Shown here: in pieces, positions 17,863-26,920 of the stretch
How the letters are laid out: the number at the start of each line of letters is the position of its first letter
Numbering within the stretch: the stretch's first letter is position 1
DNA from: Chloroflexota bacterium
GTDB lineage: Bacteria; Chloroflexota; Anaerolineae; UBA2200
Reading direction: 5' to 3'
DNA: 54,489 bases
NCBI GenBank assembly: GCA_014360905.1
Contig: JACIWW010000020.1
Location: 1-54,489 of the forward strand
Made by a program: the position numbers and the translations under genes
Notes under the pieces: generated by a model
Databases searched by the model: none
What the model was told of the DNA's origin: nothing
Seen by the model: the letters and a program-made list of their open reading frames with translations, nothing else

Positions 17863-19218
17863 CTACTGCAGGGGTGAAGCAGCATAATCCTGTCCCAATA
17901 TCAGTCGTATATCCACAGTGCTTTGAACATTGGTATAGCGAAGCACATTCTCAGGCTGGATACGAAAACGCTGCATTAGGGCGTTGACCGTGTTGGTCTT
18001 TCCCGAGTAGTCTATGAGCACGCTCTTGGCGTAATCAGAGCGGTCAGCGTTGCTGTAGGAGACTATATTATAACCTAGTCCTTTCAAGTACTCAGCAGTG
18101 CGCTGCGCCAAGCCAGGCATGAGGGTGCCATTCTGCACTTCGATCCTGGCTGCCTCTTGGGCGATGAACTCCTTTTCTGAAAGACCAGCCACGGCAGTCG
18201 GAGCAGGACCGCCAAATAACTCATCCACCAGTTCGCGCACAAGAGCACGATCGGGGATCAACACATGTGCGCCATCGGGGGTTACTTGGGATGTGGTCAT
18301 AGTTTCGTCGATTACCGCGTTCTTGATGTTTTCCCCTGGAATCTCGCGCCCAAGTTTAGCCAAAGCATACATTTCGCTCAGGCTTAGATCGGTCTGCACG
18401 GAATCCCCCACGATGCGGAGTATCTCGGGTATCTTGGTCAGGGGGATATTCAGGCTAAGCACCTTATCGCGGATGGCTTTCAAAACCTGCTGCTGCCGTC
18501 TGGCGCGCATGAAATCACTGCCGCCATGCCGCACTCGAGCATACTGCAGCGCGGTTTTGCCATCCATGTGCTGCGTGCCTGCCGGGATGTCAACAGTTAT
18601 ATACCCATAGTTGTCATCGGGGTACTTCTCATCGTGAATTGGCTCTTTCACGTCGATGGTAATGCCGCCGATGGCATCCACAAGTCTTTCGAAACCCTCA
18701 AAGTTTACTCGGATGTAATAGTGTATGGGTACACCAAGGGTATACTGGACCGTTTTCTTGGCCAGTGCTGGCCCTCCTCCGGGGTAATTGTCCCTCTCAC
18801 CGAGAAAATGAGCGGTATTGATGCGATTCTCGGAATAGCCAGGGATTGGCACCCACAGGTCGCGAGGTATGGAAAGCATTGCTGCCGTCTTGCTTCGCGC
18901 GTCCACCGTCACAACAATCATGGTATCCGTGCGACAGGGCCCTTTTTCGTTAGCACGCCTGTCTATCCCCAACAACAGGATATTCACACGCTCTTTGGCA
19001 ATGTCGGGCAATTCCTCTTCAGGTGCCCGACCCTGCTCGAGGCCAGATTGCGCAGGCATGCCTAACTGTGCGTGCGCGACAAAGTCTTTGACTGTGGTGT
19101 AAAAGAGATAGCCCGAATAAATACCACCAACTATAAAAACAACCAATAGTATGCCCGGGAGAAACCACTTCCAACGGGTCTTAGTTGTCCTTGATGTCTT
19201 CGGAGCTTTTCGAGCCAT
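17863..19218 (-). CDS. LytR-CpsA-Psr family cell-wall ligase with LytR_C domain
   Basis: LCP proteins move lipid-linked glycopolymers onto the cell wall. The 451 residues show a membrane anchor (about 19-40), the LCP core (ILLLGIDRR near 80; DTMIVVTVD; SIPRDLWVPIPG; GGPALAKKTV; YARVRHGGSDFMRARRQQ) and a C-terminal LytR_C domain with RIEVQNGTLMPGLA. The catalytic Asp and Arg residues of the core are present. The ATG at 19218 with GGAGGG is preferred to the TTG at 19236, whose reading would run through that site. Confidence 0.93.
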   Translation of the reverse strand: MARKAPKTSRTTKTRWKWFLPGILLVVFIVGGIYSGYLFYTTVKDFVAHAQLGMPAQSGLEQGRAPEEELPDIAKERVNILLLGIDRRANEKGPCRTDTMIVVTVDARSKTAAMLSIPRDLWVPIPGYSENRINTAHFLGERDNYPGGGPALAKKTVQYTLGVPIHYYIRVNFEGFERLVDAIGGITIDVKEPIHDEKYPDDNYGYITVDIPAGTQHMDGKTALQYARVRHGGSDFMRARRQQQVLKAIRDKVLSLNIPLTKIPEILRIVGDSVQTDLSLSEMYALAKLGREIPGENIKNAVIDETMTTSQVTPDGAHVLIPDRALVRELVDELFGGPAPTAVAGLSEKEFIAQEAARIEVQNGTLMPGLAQRTAEYLKGLGYNIVSYSNADRSDYAKSVLIDYSGKTNTVNALMQRFRIQPENVLRYTNVQSTVDIRLILGQDYAASPLQ

Positions 19219-19246
19219 GTACCCTCCGTAAAACAAGAATAATATT

Positions 19247-19275
19247 ATTATAGCATAATCGCTCTAGACGGACAA
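19247..19275 (-). promoter_or_regulatory. sigma70-type promoter for the LCP gene
   Basis: On the minus strand, TTGTCC (19270-19275) and TATAAT (19247-19252) are separated by 17 bases, about 29 bases before the LCP start. Confidence 0.75.
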
Positions 19276-19375
19276 AAAGTTCCTGCACTTGCAGACGAGC
19301 CAAAGATTAGTAAATCACACGCTCCGTGCTTGCTGCGCGATAGCATGAAGCACTGCATTGGCTGAGTTGCTGAGA

Positions 19376-20188
19376 TTAGGAAATATCAACCAGCGCAGAG
19401 ATGCGTTGAATCACCTCTTCAATGAATTGCTCGTTGCTTATGCTGATCTCAATCGCCCTCTCAGGACACGTGCCGACACAGCGTCCACAGCCCCGGCAAG
19501 CGTCTCCGATCACTGCACGTCCATCCACTAAGCGTAAGGCATTTACAAAGCAAACGTCCTGGGTGCATATGCCGCAGCCTATGCAGCGCTCGCTGACTGT
19601 GATGGTTACGCCAGGCATGCGGTGTATTTGTTCGCCCATCGCAGGTGCTACGTAGGGCAGCACACGCCACAGGCAGCAGCAAGGACAGCAATTGCAGATC
19701 GTCAATAGCTTGTCGCCTGGCCCAACGCCCAGCCAGACAGTATCCAGTTTGTTGCGGCCAATCAGGTGCACCAGCCCGGCTTCGCGACAGCGGCGCACGT
19801 GTTCGAGCGCTTCTTCTTTGCTCACACGCCGTCCAAGTCGTGGATTGATGCGCGAAGCAGCCTCGCCAAGGAATAGACACCCCAGATCTCTGGGGTAATT
19901 CTGGCACTTTTCTGCTTCCCGGCAGATGCAGAAATTCATGATCCAGTGGAAAGACGCTTTTTCAATGAAATAATCCACCACTTGGGATGGTAGCACCATG
20001 CTCTCTGTTTGCACTGCTTGATGGATGGGGATCACCTGGTCACGAGTCAGATAAATCAGGTCGTCGCCCTCGGCGAGCCAGTGTTGCATCAAGTTGCCAA
20101 TCAAAGGCCATCGGGTGAGCCGGGCTACAGTAAAACGCTTGGGGAAGGCCCTTTTGATTAGTTCGACGAACCATACCGGCGTAGCCAT
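19376..20188 (-). CDS. cysteine-rich 4Fe-4S ferredoxin-like protein
   Basis: The 270-residue product ends with two ferredoxin-type clusters: CIGCGICTQDVC and CRGCGRCVGTCPERAI. Before these lie two unusual Cys groups: FCICREAEKC with a later GC (about 107-124) and LLTICNCCPCCCLW (about 161-174), seven Cys within 11 residues. It probably carries electrons for a redox enzyme, and more than two metal centres are possible. It is the last gene of the leftward operon of an aldo/keto reductase, an acyl-CoA dehydrogenase-type protein and a crotonase, 25 bases after the crotonase gene. Confidence 0.8.
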   Translation of the reverse strand: MATPVWFVELIKRAFPKRFTVARLTRWPLIGNLMQHWLAEGDDLIYLTRDQVIPIHQAVQTESMVLPSQVVDYFIEKASFHWIMNFCICREAEKCQNYPRDLGCLFLGEAASRINPRLGRRVSKEEALEHVRRCREAGLVHLIGRNKLDTVWLGVGPGDKLLTICNCCPCCCLWRVLPYVAPAMGEQIHRMPGVTITVSERCIGCGICTQDVCFVNALRLVDGRAVIGDACRGCGRCVGTCPERAIEISISNEQFIEEVIQRISALVDIS

Positions 20189-20213
20189 GTGTTCTTTGCC
20201 TTTACGAGAACGA

Positions 20214-20999
20214 TCAGTATCGGAAGCGACTGAAATCGGGCTTGCGCTTCTCCAAAAAGGCGGTCATTCCCTCATGAAACTCTTCCGTACCGTATATGGC
20301 CGATAGCATCTCGATTGCCAGGTTGAAAGAACCGTATTGCCAATCGCTGGCGTAATTAAGCGCGAGCTTGGATACGCGCAGGGCTTGTGGGCTGAGTTCC
20401 AGGATGCGATCTGTCCAGGCTTTGAGCTCCGCCTCGAACTGTGCATCTGGCACCACCTTGTTACACCAGCCGAGCCGTTCTGCTTCAACCGCAGAGTAGC
20501 GTTGGCAGAGAAAGATGATCTCGCGTGCGCGCTTTTCTCCGACTAGACCTGGCAAGAATTGTGTGCCGCCAAAAATGGGAGCACTGCCCACTGTTGGCCC
20601 TACCTGACCAAAGATTGCACTGGCCGCAGCCAAGGTCAAATCGCAGGCTACGTTGATTTCGTTGCCTCCGCCCAGGCAATAGCCGCGCACTGCAGCGATG
20701 ACCGGCATTGGAGCTTGTCGAATGCGCCACAACAAATCCGTAAAGCGACGCAGAAAGAGCCGCCCACTATTGGGTGTCAGGTCGCGCATCTCTGTAATAT
20801 CTCCGCCGACGCAGAAAGCACGCTCCCCAGCCCCAGTAATCACGATGACTCCTATGGAACGGTCCGCGCTGGCATCCTCCAGAGCCTGGGTCATTTCCAA
20901 TATAGTCTGTGTGCGAAAAGCGTTGAGAACTTGAGGCCGGTTGATGGTGATGGTGGCAATGCCTTCGCTTTTCTCATAGAGGATATCGGTATAGGACAT
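20214..20999 (-). CDS. enoyl-CoA hydratase/isomerase (crotonase) family protein, MenB/BadI-like
   Basis: The 261-residue product has the crotonase oxyanion-hole segments AFCVGGDIT and RGYCLGGGNEI. DILYEKSEGIATITINRP at the start and EKRKPDF at the end resemble MenB (naphthoyl-CoA synthase) and BadI (ketocyclohexane-carboxyl-CoA hydrolase). MenB's conserved GSFDAGYG-type loop is replaced by GSAPIFGG, so the MenB catalytic Asp is absent and a MenB role is unlikely. The neighbouring hydroxyacyl-CoA dehydrogenase suggests beta-oxidation-type chemistry. The start at 20999 follows AGAAGGATTT; a longer in-frame reading lacks family similarity. Confidence 0.88.
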   Translation of the reverse strand: MSYTDILYEKSEGIATITINRPQVLNAFRTQTILEMTQALEDASADRSIGVIVITGAGERAFCVGGDITEMRDLTPNSGRLFLRRFTDLLWRIRQAPMPVIAAVRGYCLGGGNEINVACDLTLAAASAIFGQVGPTVGSAPIFGGTQFLPGLVGEKRAREIIFLCQRYSAVEAERLGWCNKVVPDAQFEAELKAWTDRILELSPQALRVSKLALNYASDWQYGSFNLAIEMLSAIYGTEEFHEGMTAFLEKRKPDFSRFRY

Positions 21000-21027
21000 G
21001 GGTAAATCCTTCTCTGCACCGCTGGGG

Positions 21028-21879
21028 TTAAGACGGATAGTCGTAGAAACCCTTGCCCGTCTTGCGTCCGAGATGCCCTGCTTGCACCATCTTACGCAGC
21101 AAGATAGGAGCACGGTAGCGGTCATCTTTGTAATTCGCATACAGAGCATCGAGGACATGCAGCACAATGTCAAGGCCAATCAAATCGGCAAGTGCCAGCG
21201 GCCCCATAGGCAGGTTGTAGCCCAGTTTCATCGCTTTGTCCAGAGCGTCGCGCTCAGCCACGCCCTCCTGCAAAGCGAAGATGGCTTCAGAGACCAGCAT
21301 CAATCCCACGCGGGTAGTCACAAAGCCAGGAAAGTCCTTCACCACCACTGGCTCCTTACCCACCTTCTTAGCGAATTCAACCACCGCTTGTACGGTAGCC
21401 TCGCTGGTTTCAACGGCCTGAATGATCTCGATAAGCTGCATGACTGGCGCTGGGTTGAAAAAGTGAATGCCAATCACACGGTCGCGCTTCTGTACGGCTG
21501 TGGCGATCTCAGTGATGGGCAGCGAGCTCGTGTTGCTGCCTAAAATGGCCTGAGCGCTCACGTGCTGTTCCATCTCATGGAACAACTTCTTCTTCAACTC
21601 GATATTCTCTGGTGCAGCCTCGATCACCAAATCCACCTTGGACAAAGCCTGCGCTAAATCGCCGGTGTACAGGATACGTGCGCTCGTTGCTTCTGCTTCG
21701 GCTTGCGCCAAACGGCCCTTTTCTACTTCTCGGTCCAATAGCTTACGATGGTATGCCTGCGCCTTGGCTAATTGCTCAGGGATGGGATCATACAGGCGAG
21801 TAGAAAGGCCAGCTCTTGCGGTAACGTAGGCAATGCCACTGCCCATTGTGCCACTGCCCATGACGGCTACATTCTGCAT
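21028..21879 (-). CDS. 3-hydroxyacyl-CoA (3-hydroxybutyryl-CoA) dehydrogenase
   Basis: The enzyme oxidises 3-hydroxyacyl-CoA with NAD(P), or works in reverse in butyrate formation. The 283 residues begin with the Rossmann motif VAVMGSGTMGSGIAYV. They contain LGSNTSSLPITEIA and the catalytic His segment GIHFFNPAPVMQLIEI near 137-152, and end with the helical C domain (TGKGFYDYP). GAGGAGG precedes the ATG at 21879. It sits between the aldo/keto reductase and the crotonase in one leftward operon. Confidence 0.93.
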   Translation of the reverse strand: MQNVAVMGSGTMGSGIAYVTARAGLSTRLYDPIPEQLAKAQAYHRKLLDREVEKGRLAQAEAEATSARILYTGDLAQALSKVDLVIEAAPENIELKKKLFHEMEQHVSAQAILGSNTSSLPITEIATAVQKRDRVIGIHFFNPAPVMQLIEIIQAVETSEATVQAVVEFAKKVGKEPVVVKDFPGFVTTRVGLMLVSEAIFALQEGVAERDALDKAMKLGYNLPMGPLALADLIGLDIVLHVLDALYANYKDDRYRAPILLRKMVQAGHLGRKTGKGFYDYPS

Positions 21880-21908
21880 CTTTGCCTCCTCTCTAAAGTT
21901 TTTAGATG

Positions 21909-23072
21909 TCAATATTGCATGCATTCCTCATAAGGGCGGCCCTGCGCCAATACCTGATCAATGCGCTTCATCCATTGACTTATGGGGATATGCTGCGGAC
22001 AAAGATCTTCACATTGCTGGCACTCCGTGCACTGATCCGCCCTGGATTGTGCCGGTATGTCCTTGTAACCAGACCGCGCTGCCTCCGCGTCACCATACAT
22101 TGCTCCGTAATTGAATTGGCGAATAACGCGTGGAATGTCCACGCCACTGGGACATGGCATACAATAACCGCACGCAGTGCAGGGAATAGGACACAGTTCG
22201 TTGTACTTGGCACGCACGCGCGCGATGATGTCCAGTTCTTCCTGGCTTAATATGCCAACCCCAGAACGGTCAGCGCTAACCAGGTTCTCTTTGACCTGTC
22301 GCATAGTGCTCATCCCGCTAAGTACCACGGATACCTCAGGTTGGTTCCACAGCCACTGCAATGCCCAATCCGCTGGCGTCCGCTTTTTGGGGGCACTGTC
22401 CCAAATTTGCTGCACGGCCTCTGGGGGATTGGCCAACCTGCCGCCGAGCAAGGGTTCCATGACCACCACTGCCAATCCTTTTGCGGCTGCATAGTGTAAA
22501 CCCTTGGTCCCAGCCTGATGTTCGATATCCATGTAGTTGTATTGTATCTGGCAGAAAGTCCAGTGGTCATACGCATCCACAATTTCTTGGAACACAGAGT
22601 AATCATCGTGGAAGGAAAAGCCTAGGTATCCAATGCGTCCATCGGCAATCGCTTTCCCTGCCCATGCCAATACTCCTAGGTCGCGCACTTTGACCCATTC
22701 CTGTTTGTTCAGGGAGTGCAGCAAATAGAAGTCAATGCGATCGGTTTGCAACCTGCGTAACTGCTCGTTCAAATAACACTCGAAATCGGCGGCGGTCTGC
22801 ACCAGCCAACAAGGTAACTTGGTAGCTAACTTCACTTTTTGCCGGTATCCATCCCGCAGCACACGACCTAGCAGAGGCTCGCTCTCTCCACCATGGTAGG
22901 GATAGGCGGTGTCAATGTAGTTCACACCGTGGTCAATAGCATAACGGATCATGCGGGTTGCTTCTGGTTCATCTATATCCGCCGGGTTCTGGCTTTTGGT
23001 AGGCAAGCGCATGCATCCAAACCCCAATGCGGATACTTTCCATTCCAGTTTGCCGAATTTGCGGTACTGCAT
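21909..23072 (-). CDS. aldo/keto reductase with C-terminal 4Fe-4S domain
   Basis: The 387-residue product has an N-terminal aldo/keto reductase barrel: LGFGCMRLPTK, DTAYPYHGGESE with the catalytic Asp/Tyr pair, and IDFYLLHSLNK. The C-terminal part has ferredoxin-like clusters in CTACGYCMPCPSGVDIP and CTECQQCEDLCP. This is the COG1453-type layout. It may couple NAD(P)H and ferredoxin electrons, but substrates are unknown. The start at 23072 follows AAAGGAT. It heads the operon that continues with the hydroxyacyl-CoA dehydrogenase. Confidence 0.9.
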   Translation of the reverse strand: MQYRKFGKLEWKVSALGFGCMRLPTKSQNPADIDEPEATRMIRYAIDHGVNYIDTAYPYHGGESEPLLGRVLRDGYRQKVKLATKLPCWLVQTAADFECYLNEQLRRLQTDRIDFYLLHSLNKQEWVKVRDLGVLAWAGKAIADGRIGYLGFSFHDDYSVFQEIVDAYDHWTFCQIQYNYMDIEHQAGTKGLHYAAAKGLAVVVMEPLLGGRLANPPEAVQQIWDSAPKKRTPADWALQWLWNQPEVSVVLSGMSTMRQVKENLVSADRSGVGILSQEELDIIARVRAKYNELCPIPCTACGYCMPCPSGVDIPRVIRQFNYGAMYGDAEAARSGYKDIPAQSRADQCTECQQCEDLCPQHIPISQWMKRIDQVLAQGRPYEECMQY

Positions 23073-23126
23073 CGTATCTATCCTTTCCCGGTCGTGATGG
23101 TTATAACCCTTGGGCAACGGACAAGA

Positions 23127-23146
23127 TAGAGTCCTATGCGACTCTA
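23127..23146. other. short inverted repeat between the sensor kinase and aldo/keto reductase genes
   Basis: TAGAGTC and GACTCTA form 7-base perfect arms around a 6-base centre. It lies between the kinase stop (23215) and the reductase start (23072), both leftward. It could be a weak terminator, since no T-run follows, or an operator for the downstream operon. Confidence 0.35.
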
Positions 23147-23214
23147 GGATAGCACATTATCTGCAGAGAAGCAAAGCGCGCTAGGATGATGAACAGCTGC
23201 AGAGATAGTAACTT

Positions 23215-24660
23215 TTAGCCAGCCCCGTTCTGGGCTAGGGGCAGCGTGAAGTGGAAGGTTGAACCTTTTCCTAGCGTGCTCTCGGCCCAGATGCGACCGC
23301 CGTGGGCTTTGACCAAGCTTTGGGCGATGGAAAGTCCCAATCCACTCCCTCCTGGCCAATGCTTATTGCGCGAACGGGAGGGGTCAGCGCGCCAGAAGCG
23401 CTCGAAAACAAAGGGTAAATCCTCAGGGGCAATGCCCTCACCAGTATCAGACACAGCAATTTCTACGCCTTCCTCCGTTGTCGATGCGCTGACCGCAATC
23501 GAGCCACCTTCGTGTGTATGCCGAAGGGCATTGACCAACAAGTTATGCAATACCTGAGCTACTCGGTCGGGGTCGGCATGCACGAGAGGCAAATCGTCGG
23601 GTACCTGTACGGTAAGCGTTACCTTTTGAGCCCCCGCAGCGGGGGTTAGGTACTCGCTTGTATTGAGCAATATTTTCCCCACATCAGTAGGAACCAGATT
23701 CATCTGCAATTTTCCGGCATCGGCCAGGGCTAACTCGCGCAAGTCGTCCACCAGGCGTGCGAGCAGGCGTGTTTGATCATAAAGACTGGCAATCTCAGCC
23801 TTGTCTAGTGCATACACATCATCCAGGATGGCCTGCAAGTTGCCCTGCAACACACTCAACGGAGTACGTAGTTCATGGGCTACGTCGGCCATGAGGTTCT
23901 TGCGCAATTGTTCGGCTTGCTCCAACGCGGCAGCCATCTCATTGAAAGCCTGCGATACCTCAGCTATCTCCGTACTGCCCCCTACTTCCACCCGTTGACT
24001 GAAATCACGATTGGCAACAGCACGCGCCGCAACTGCAAGTCGCTGCAAAGGGGCGGAGAGGGTACGGCTAAAGGCTACACCTAATAACACCCCTAGTATG
24101 CCTGCCAGAACTGCTCCAGCCAGCAAGAGCTGGCGCAAGCGCTCGAAGAAGCGTTGTTCAATAGGACCGAGGATGGCGGATTGGATGGGCAACGCAACTA
24201 CCAAACGGCCAACTACTCTACTGTCTACTTCGATATCAATCGCTGCAGCTGCCTCATCAGGGGTCAACTGCCGGCCGGGATGCCGCTGCATGCGGCTATA
24301 CAAAACGCGGCCGTTGGCATCCGTTAGGACAAGTTGTACTCGGCTGCCCCCAGCAAAGGTCATGCTGCGCATCCTTCCCATCATGGGCTGGGACATGCCT
24401 GGCATTTGCTGCAGGATGGTTTCCACTTCCTGCCAGCGCTCCAGCAGTACCTCAACTCCTTGCCAGGTGCCGTGAGTCTGATAGTAGAGGGCTAAAGCTT
24501 GCACTAAGGGTTCATATCGCCATGGATCTCGGTAAGATAGGTAAAAGCGGAAGGCCTCTCCAACGCGCGTATTCGCCAGCACGGCAACGACACCCAAGGT
24601 AAGCAGAGTAATTAGGGTAAAAGCCAGGGTCAATCGCACCCACAGGCGGTTCATAATCAT
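23215..24660 (-). CDS. sensor histidine kinase
   Basis: The 481-residue product has two membrane segments (about 7-29 and 178-196) around an extracytoplasmic sensor of about 145 residues. Next come a HAMP linker (about 197-250), a HisKA box with His262 in DVAHELRTPLS, and an ATPase domain with NLLVNALRHT, DTGEGIAPEDL and GGSGLGLSIA. It pairs with the preceding response regulator, whose stop codon overlaps its start as ATGA. The sensor domain contains a Met-rich stretch (PGMSQPMMGRMRSM, about 87-100), which could be tied to metal sensing; that is speculation. Confidence 0.94.
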   Translation of the reverse strand: MIMNRLWVRLTLAFTLITLLTLGVVAVLANTRVGEAFRFYLSYRDPWRYEPLVQALALYYQTHGTWQGVEVLLERWQEVETILQQMPGMSQPMMGRMRSMTFAGGSRVQLVLTDANGRVLYSRMQRHPGRQLTPDEAAAAIDIEVDSRVVGRLVVALPIQSAILGPIEQRFFERLRQLLLAGAVLAGILGVLLGVAFSRTLSAPLQRLAVAARAVANRDFSQRVEVGGSTEIAEVSQAFNEMAAALEQAEQLRKNLMADVAHELRTPLSVLQGNLQAILDDVYALDKAEIASLYDQTRLLARLVDDLRELALADAGKLQMNLVPTDVGKILLNTSEYLTPAAGAQKVTLTVQVPDDLPLVHADPDRVAQVLHNLLVNALRHTHEGGSIAVSASTTEEGVEIAVSDTGEGIAPEDLPFVFERFWRADPSRSRNKHWPGGSGLGLSIAQSLVKAHGGRIWAESTLGKGSTFHFTLPLAQNGAG

Positions 24661-25379
24661 CCTTCCTTCATCTGACGTGGTTCCGAATGCAGGCGGTAGC
24701 CCACACCGAATACTGTCTCGATCAATGCTGTTCCCATGCCATGGCCACCTACCTCGTCCAACTTACGGCGCAAGTTCTTGATATGGCTGTCTACAGTGCG
24801 ATCCAGCCCCTCATAGCTATAGCCCAGACCTTTCTCAATCAACTCCAGGCGGGTCAAGGCATGGCCAGGGTGTTCCGCTAACGCTCGCAGCAGGTTGAAT
24901 TCCGTAGGAGTTAGGTGCATGGGACGGCCATTTAGCAGTACTTCGTGACGGTCTATGTCAATGCGCAGTGGCCCGGTTTGGATCACTTTAGGGAGGAATG
25001 GTTCTCCCTGAGCGCGGCGCAACACCGCGCGCACGCGAGCGATCACTTCGCGCGGATTGAACGGCTTGGTTACATAGTCATCGGCACCTAGTTCCAGACC
25101 GAGAATCTTGTCTCCATCTTCAACACGGGCAGTAAGCATGATGATTGGTATAGCCGCCAGGTTGGCATCGCCGCGCACCACGCGAGTCACTCCCCAGCCA
25201 TCGCGATTGGGAAGCATCAGATCCAAGAGCACCAGATCAGGGCGCTCGCTGCGAATGATGTGCAACGCCATGTTTCCATCATAGGCGACGAAAACTTGGA
25301 ATCCCTCTTTTTCCAAGTAAGCGCGCAGCAACCGCACAATCTGTGGATCATCATCCACTACCAGAATCCGTTGGGGCAT
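24657..25379 (-). CDS. OmpR/PhoB-family response regulator
   Basis: The 240-residue product has a receiver domain with the acidic pair DD (9-10), phospho-acceptor Asp53 in LLDLMLP, Thr83 and Lys105 in TKPFNP. A winged-helix DNA-binding domain follows (LTPTEFNLLRALAEHPG, DRTVDSHIKNLRRKLD). It is translated together with the kinase (ATGA overlap). The HtrA gene and the DUF2680 gene just upstream are candidate targets by position. Confidence 0.95.
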   Translation of the reverse strand: MPQRILVVDDDPQIVRLLRAYLEKEGFQVFVAYDGNMALHIIRSERPDLVLLDLMLPNRDGWGVTRVVRGDANLAAIPIIMLTARVEDGDKILGLELGADDYVTKPFNPREVIARVRAVLRRAQGEPFLPKVIQTGPLRIDIDRHEVLLNGRPMHLTPTEFNLLRALAEHPGHALTRLELIEKGLGYSYEGLDRTVDSHIKNLRRKLDEVGGHGMGTALIETVFGVGYRLHSEPRQMKEG

Positions 25380-25414
25380 CCGTTAACTCTCCTTGCGGCC
25401 TGGTTCTTTGGTTT

Positions 25415-25423
25415 ATTATACCA
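25415..25423 (-). promoter_or_regulatory. extended -10 promoter of the two-component operon
   Basis: On the minus strand the bases read TGGTATAAT, an extended -10 with consensus TATAAT, about 36 bases before the regulator start. No good -35 is seen, which would suit an activator-dependent or autoregulated promoter. Confidence 0.5.
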
Positions 25424-25479
25424 ATGAAGTGACAAAAGCTCATACCAACAGCGGAAGTTCGTTCTGTTCATTTAGTGCA

Positions 25480-26763
25480 TCAGGAGGTTCGAGGTTGTTC
25501 TCCCACCCGCACCTCGATTATGCGCTCCTGCCCATCTCGGAGAATGGTCACTCTTACCGTATCACCGATGGTGGTTTTGGTCTCCAGGTAAACGGTCAGA
25601 TCTTGGAAGTTATGGACCGACTGTCCGTTGATTGCCACAATGACATCGCCATCTAGTGGTACCTGATAACGACCCAGACGAACGGTGCGGCTACTCCCCC
25701 GTATTCCTGCATTGTCGGCTGGTCCACCGCTCACTACCTTGATGACCAACAACCCAGCGTCCACGGGCAATTTCATGCCTGCCTCGCGCAGCATTCTGGC
25801 AGTTGAGGAGGTCAGGGACAACAACTCCACACCCAGCCAGGGATGGGGGTAATATCCCTGGGAAATGAGTTTGGGTACGACGCGCTGCACGGTATTCACC
25901 GGGATTGCGAAGCCCACTCCTGCCGAGGCTCCACTAGTACTGATGATTTGCGAGTTTACGCCGATGACATACCCATCCAGGTCGAGCAATGGCCCGCCGG
26001 AATTCCCAGGGTTGATCGCTGCATCAGTTTGAATCGCTTCACCGATAAAGCGATTGTCTTCAGGGCTTTGGATCACCCGTCCCAAGGCGCTGATTATCCC
26101 TGTAGTCAGCGTCTGTTGCAAACCGAAAGGATTCCCGATGGCGAGGACAATTTGCCCCACCCGCAGTTGATCTGAATTGCCCAAGATAAGTGGTTTAGGT
26201 AGGTCTGCACCAGCCTCTATGCGGATCACAGCCAGATCATTGGTCGGATCCACCCCCACGATCTTAGCCTCGTACGTTCCCCCTCCAGCGAGGGTAACGA
26301 GGAGTTCCTGCGCGTTCTCAACTACATGGTAGTTGGTGACGATGTGACCATCACTGTCATAGACAAAGCCCGAGCCGGTTCCTTCCTGTGGGATGGGCTG
26401 CATGAACCAGTCATAGGCATAGGTGCGTGTGGTGATATTGACAACTGCCGGCGCGGCTAATTCATATACACTGATGAACTGCATCTGCAAGGCTTTAGCT
26501 GCTGTTAATACGTCCAAGGCAAGTGGCACTGGTACAGCAGTTGTGGCAGTAGGCAAGGCAGCAAGTGGTGCCGCTGATGCATCCGTCGCCGCTTGCTCGT
26601 CTGAGGAGTGCGATACTGGCACGTCGAGCGTGGCAGTAGGCAAAGCAGCAACTGGCACGTCCGTTGCCCCTGCTGTAGCACGTGGCAGGCTACAACCAAC
26701 CACCATAAACAACAGGACAAGAGCGACAATCAGGCTCTGATATCCTCGCGATATTTTATTCAT
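25480..26763 (-). CDS. HtrA/DegP-type serine protease, lipoprotein, with PDZ domain
   Basis: The product is an envelope quality-control protease. The 427 residues begin with a lipoprotein signal ending in VVGC (Cys24), then an Ala/Thr/Pro-rich linker with a repeated PVAALPTAT-type unit. The trypsin-like domain has the triad His146 (TNYHVVEN), Asp176 (TNDLAVI) and Ser255 (GNSGGPLLD). One PDZ domain ends the protein (about 310-420, including GRYQVPLDGDVIVAINGQ). It lies between the two-component genes and the DUF2680 gene, all leftward. Confidence 0.93.
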   Translation of the reverse strand: MNKISRGYQSLIVALVLLFMVVGCSLPRATAGATDVPVAALPTATLDVPVSHSSDEQAATDASAAPLAALPTATTAVPVPLALDVLTAAKALQMQFISVYELAAPAVVNITTRTYAYDWFMQPIPQEGTGSGFVYDSDGHIVTNYHVVENAQELLVTLAGGGTYEAKIVGVDPTNDLAVIRIEAGADLPKPLILGNSDQLRVGQIVLAIGNPFGLQQTLTTGIISALGRVIQSPEDNRFIGEAIQTDAAINPGNSGGPLLDLDGYVIGVNSQIISTSGASAGVGFAIPVNTVQRVVPKLISQGYYPHPWLGVELLSLTSSTARMLREAGMKLPVDAGLLVIKVVSGGPADNAGIRGSSRTVRLGRYQVPLDGDVIVAINGQSVHNFQDLTVYLETKTTIGDTVRVTILRDGQERIIEVRVGEQPRTS

Positions 26764-26853
26764 TGTTATATTCCTCCTACTTGCTCAGATAAACAGCGCT
26801 CTCTACTACAGATTAGGGTCAAGAGATTTGAGCATCATTCGCTCTAGACAGAT

Positions 26854-26894
26854 AATGAGGGGCGAACCAACCTGCGGTCGGTTCGCCCCTCATT
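26854..26894 (-). terminator. terminator hairpin between the DUF2680 and HtrA genes
   Basis: AATGAGGGGCGAACC (26854-26868) and GGTTCGCCCCTCATT (26880-26894) form a perfect 15-bp stem with an 11-base loop, 27 bases after the DUF2680 stop. No long T-run follows, so termination strength is uncertain. Confidence 0.7.
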
Positions 26895-26920
26895 GAAGTG
26901 AGACTTCCACAAGCTTTGGG

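Noticed and set aside
20214-20999. Crotonase as MenB of menaquinone synthesis
   Set aside because: Ends resemble MenB, but the GSFDAGYG-type loop with its catalytic Asp is missing and no other men genes are nearby.
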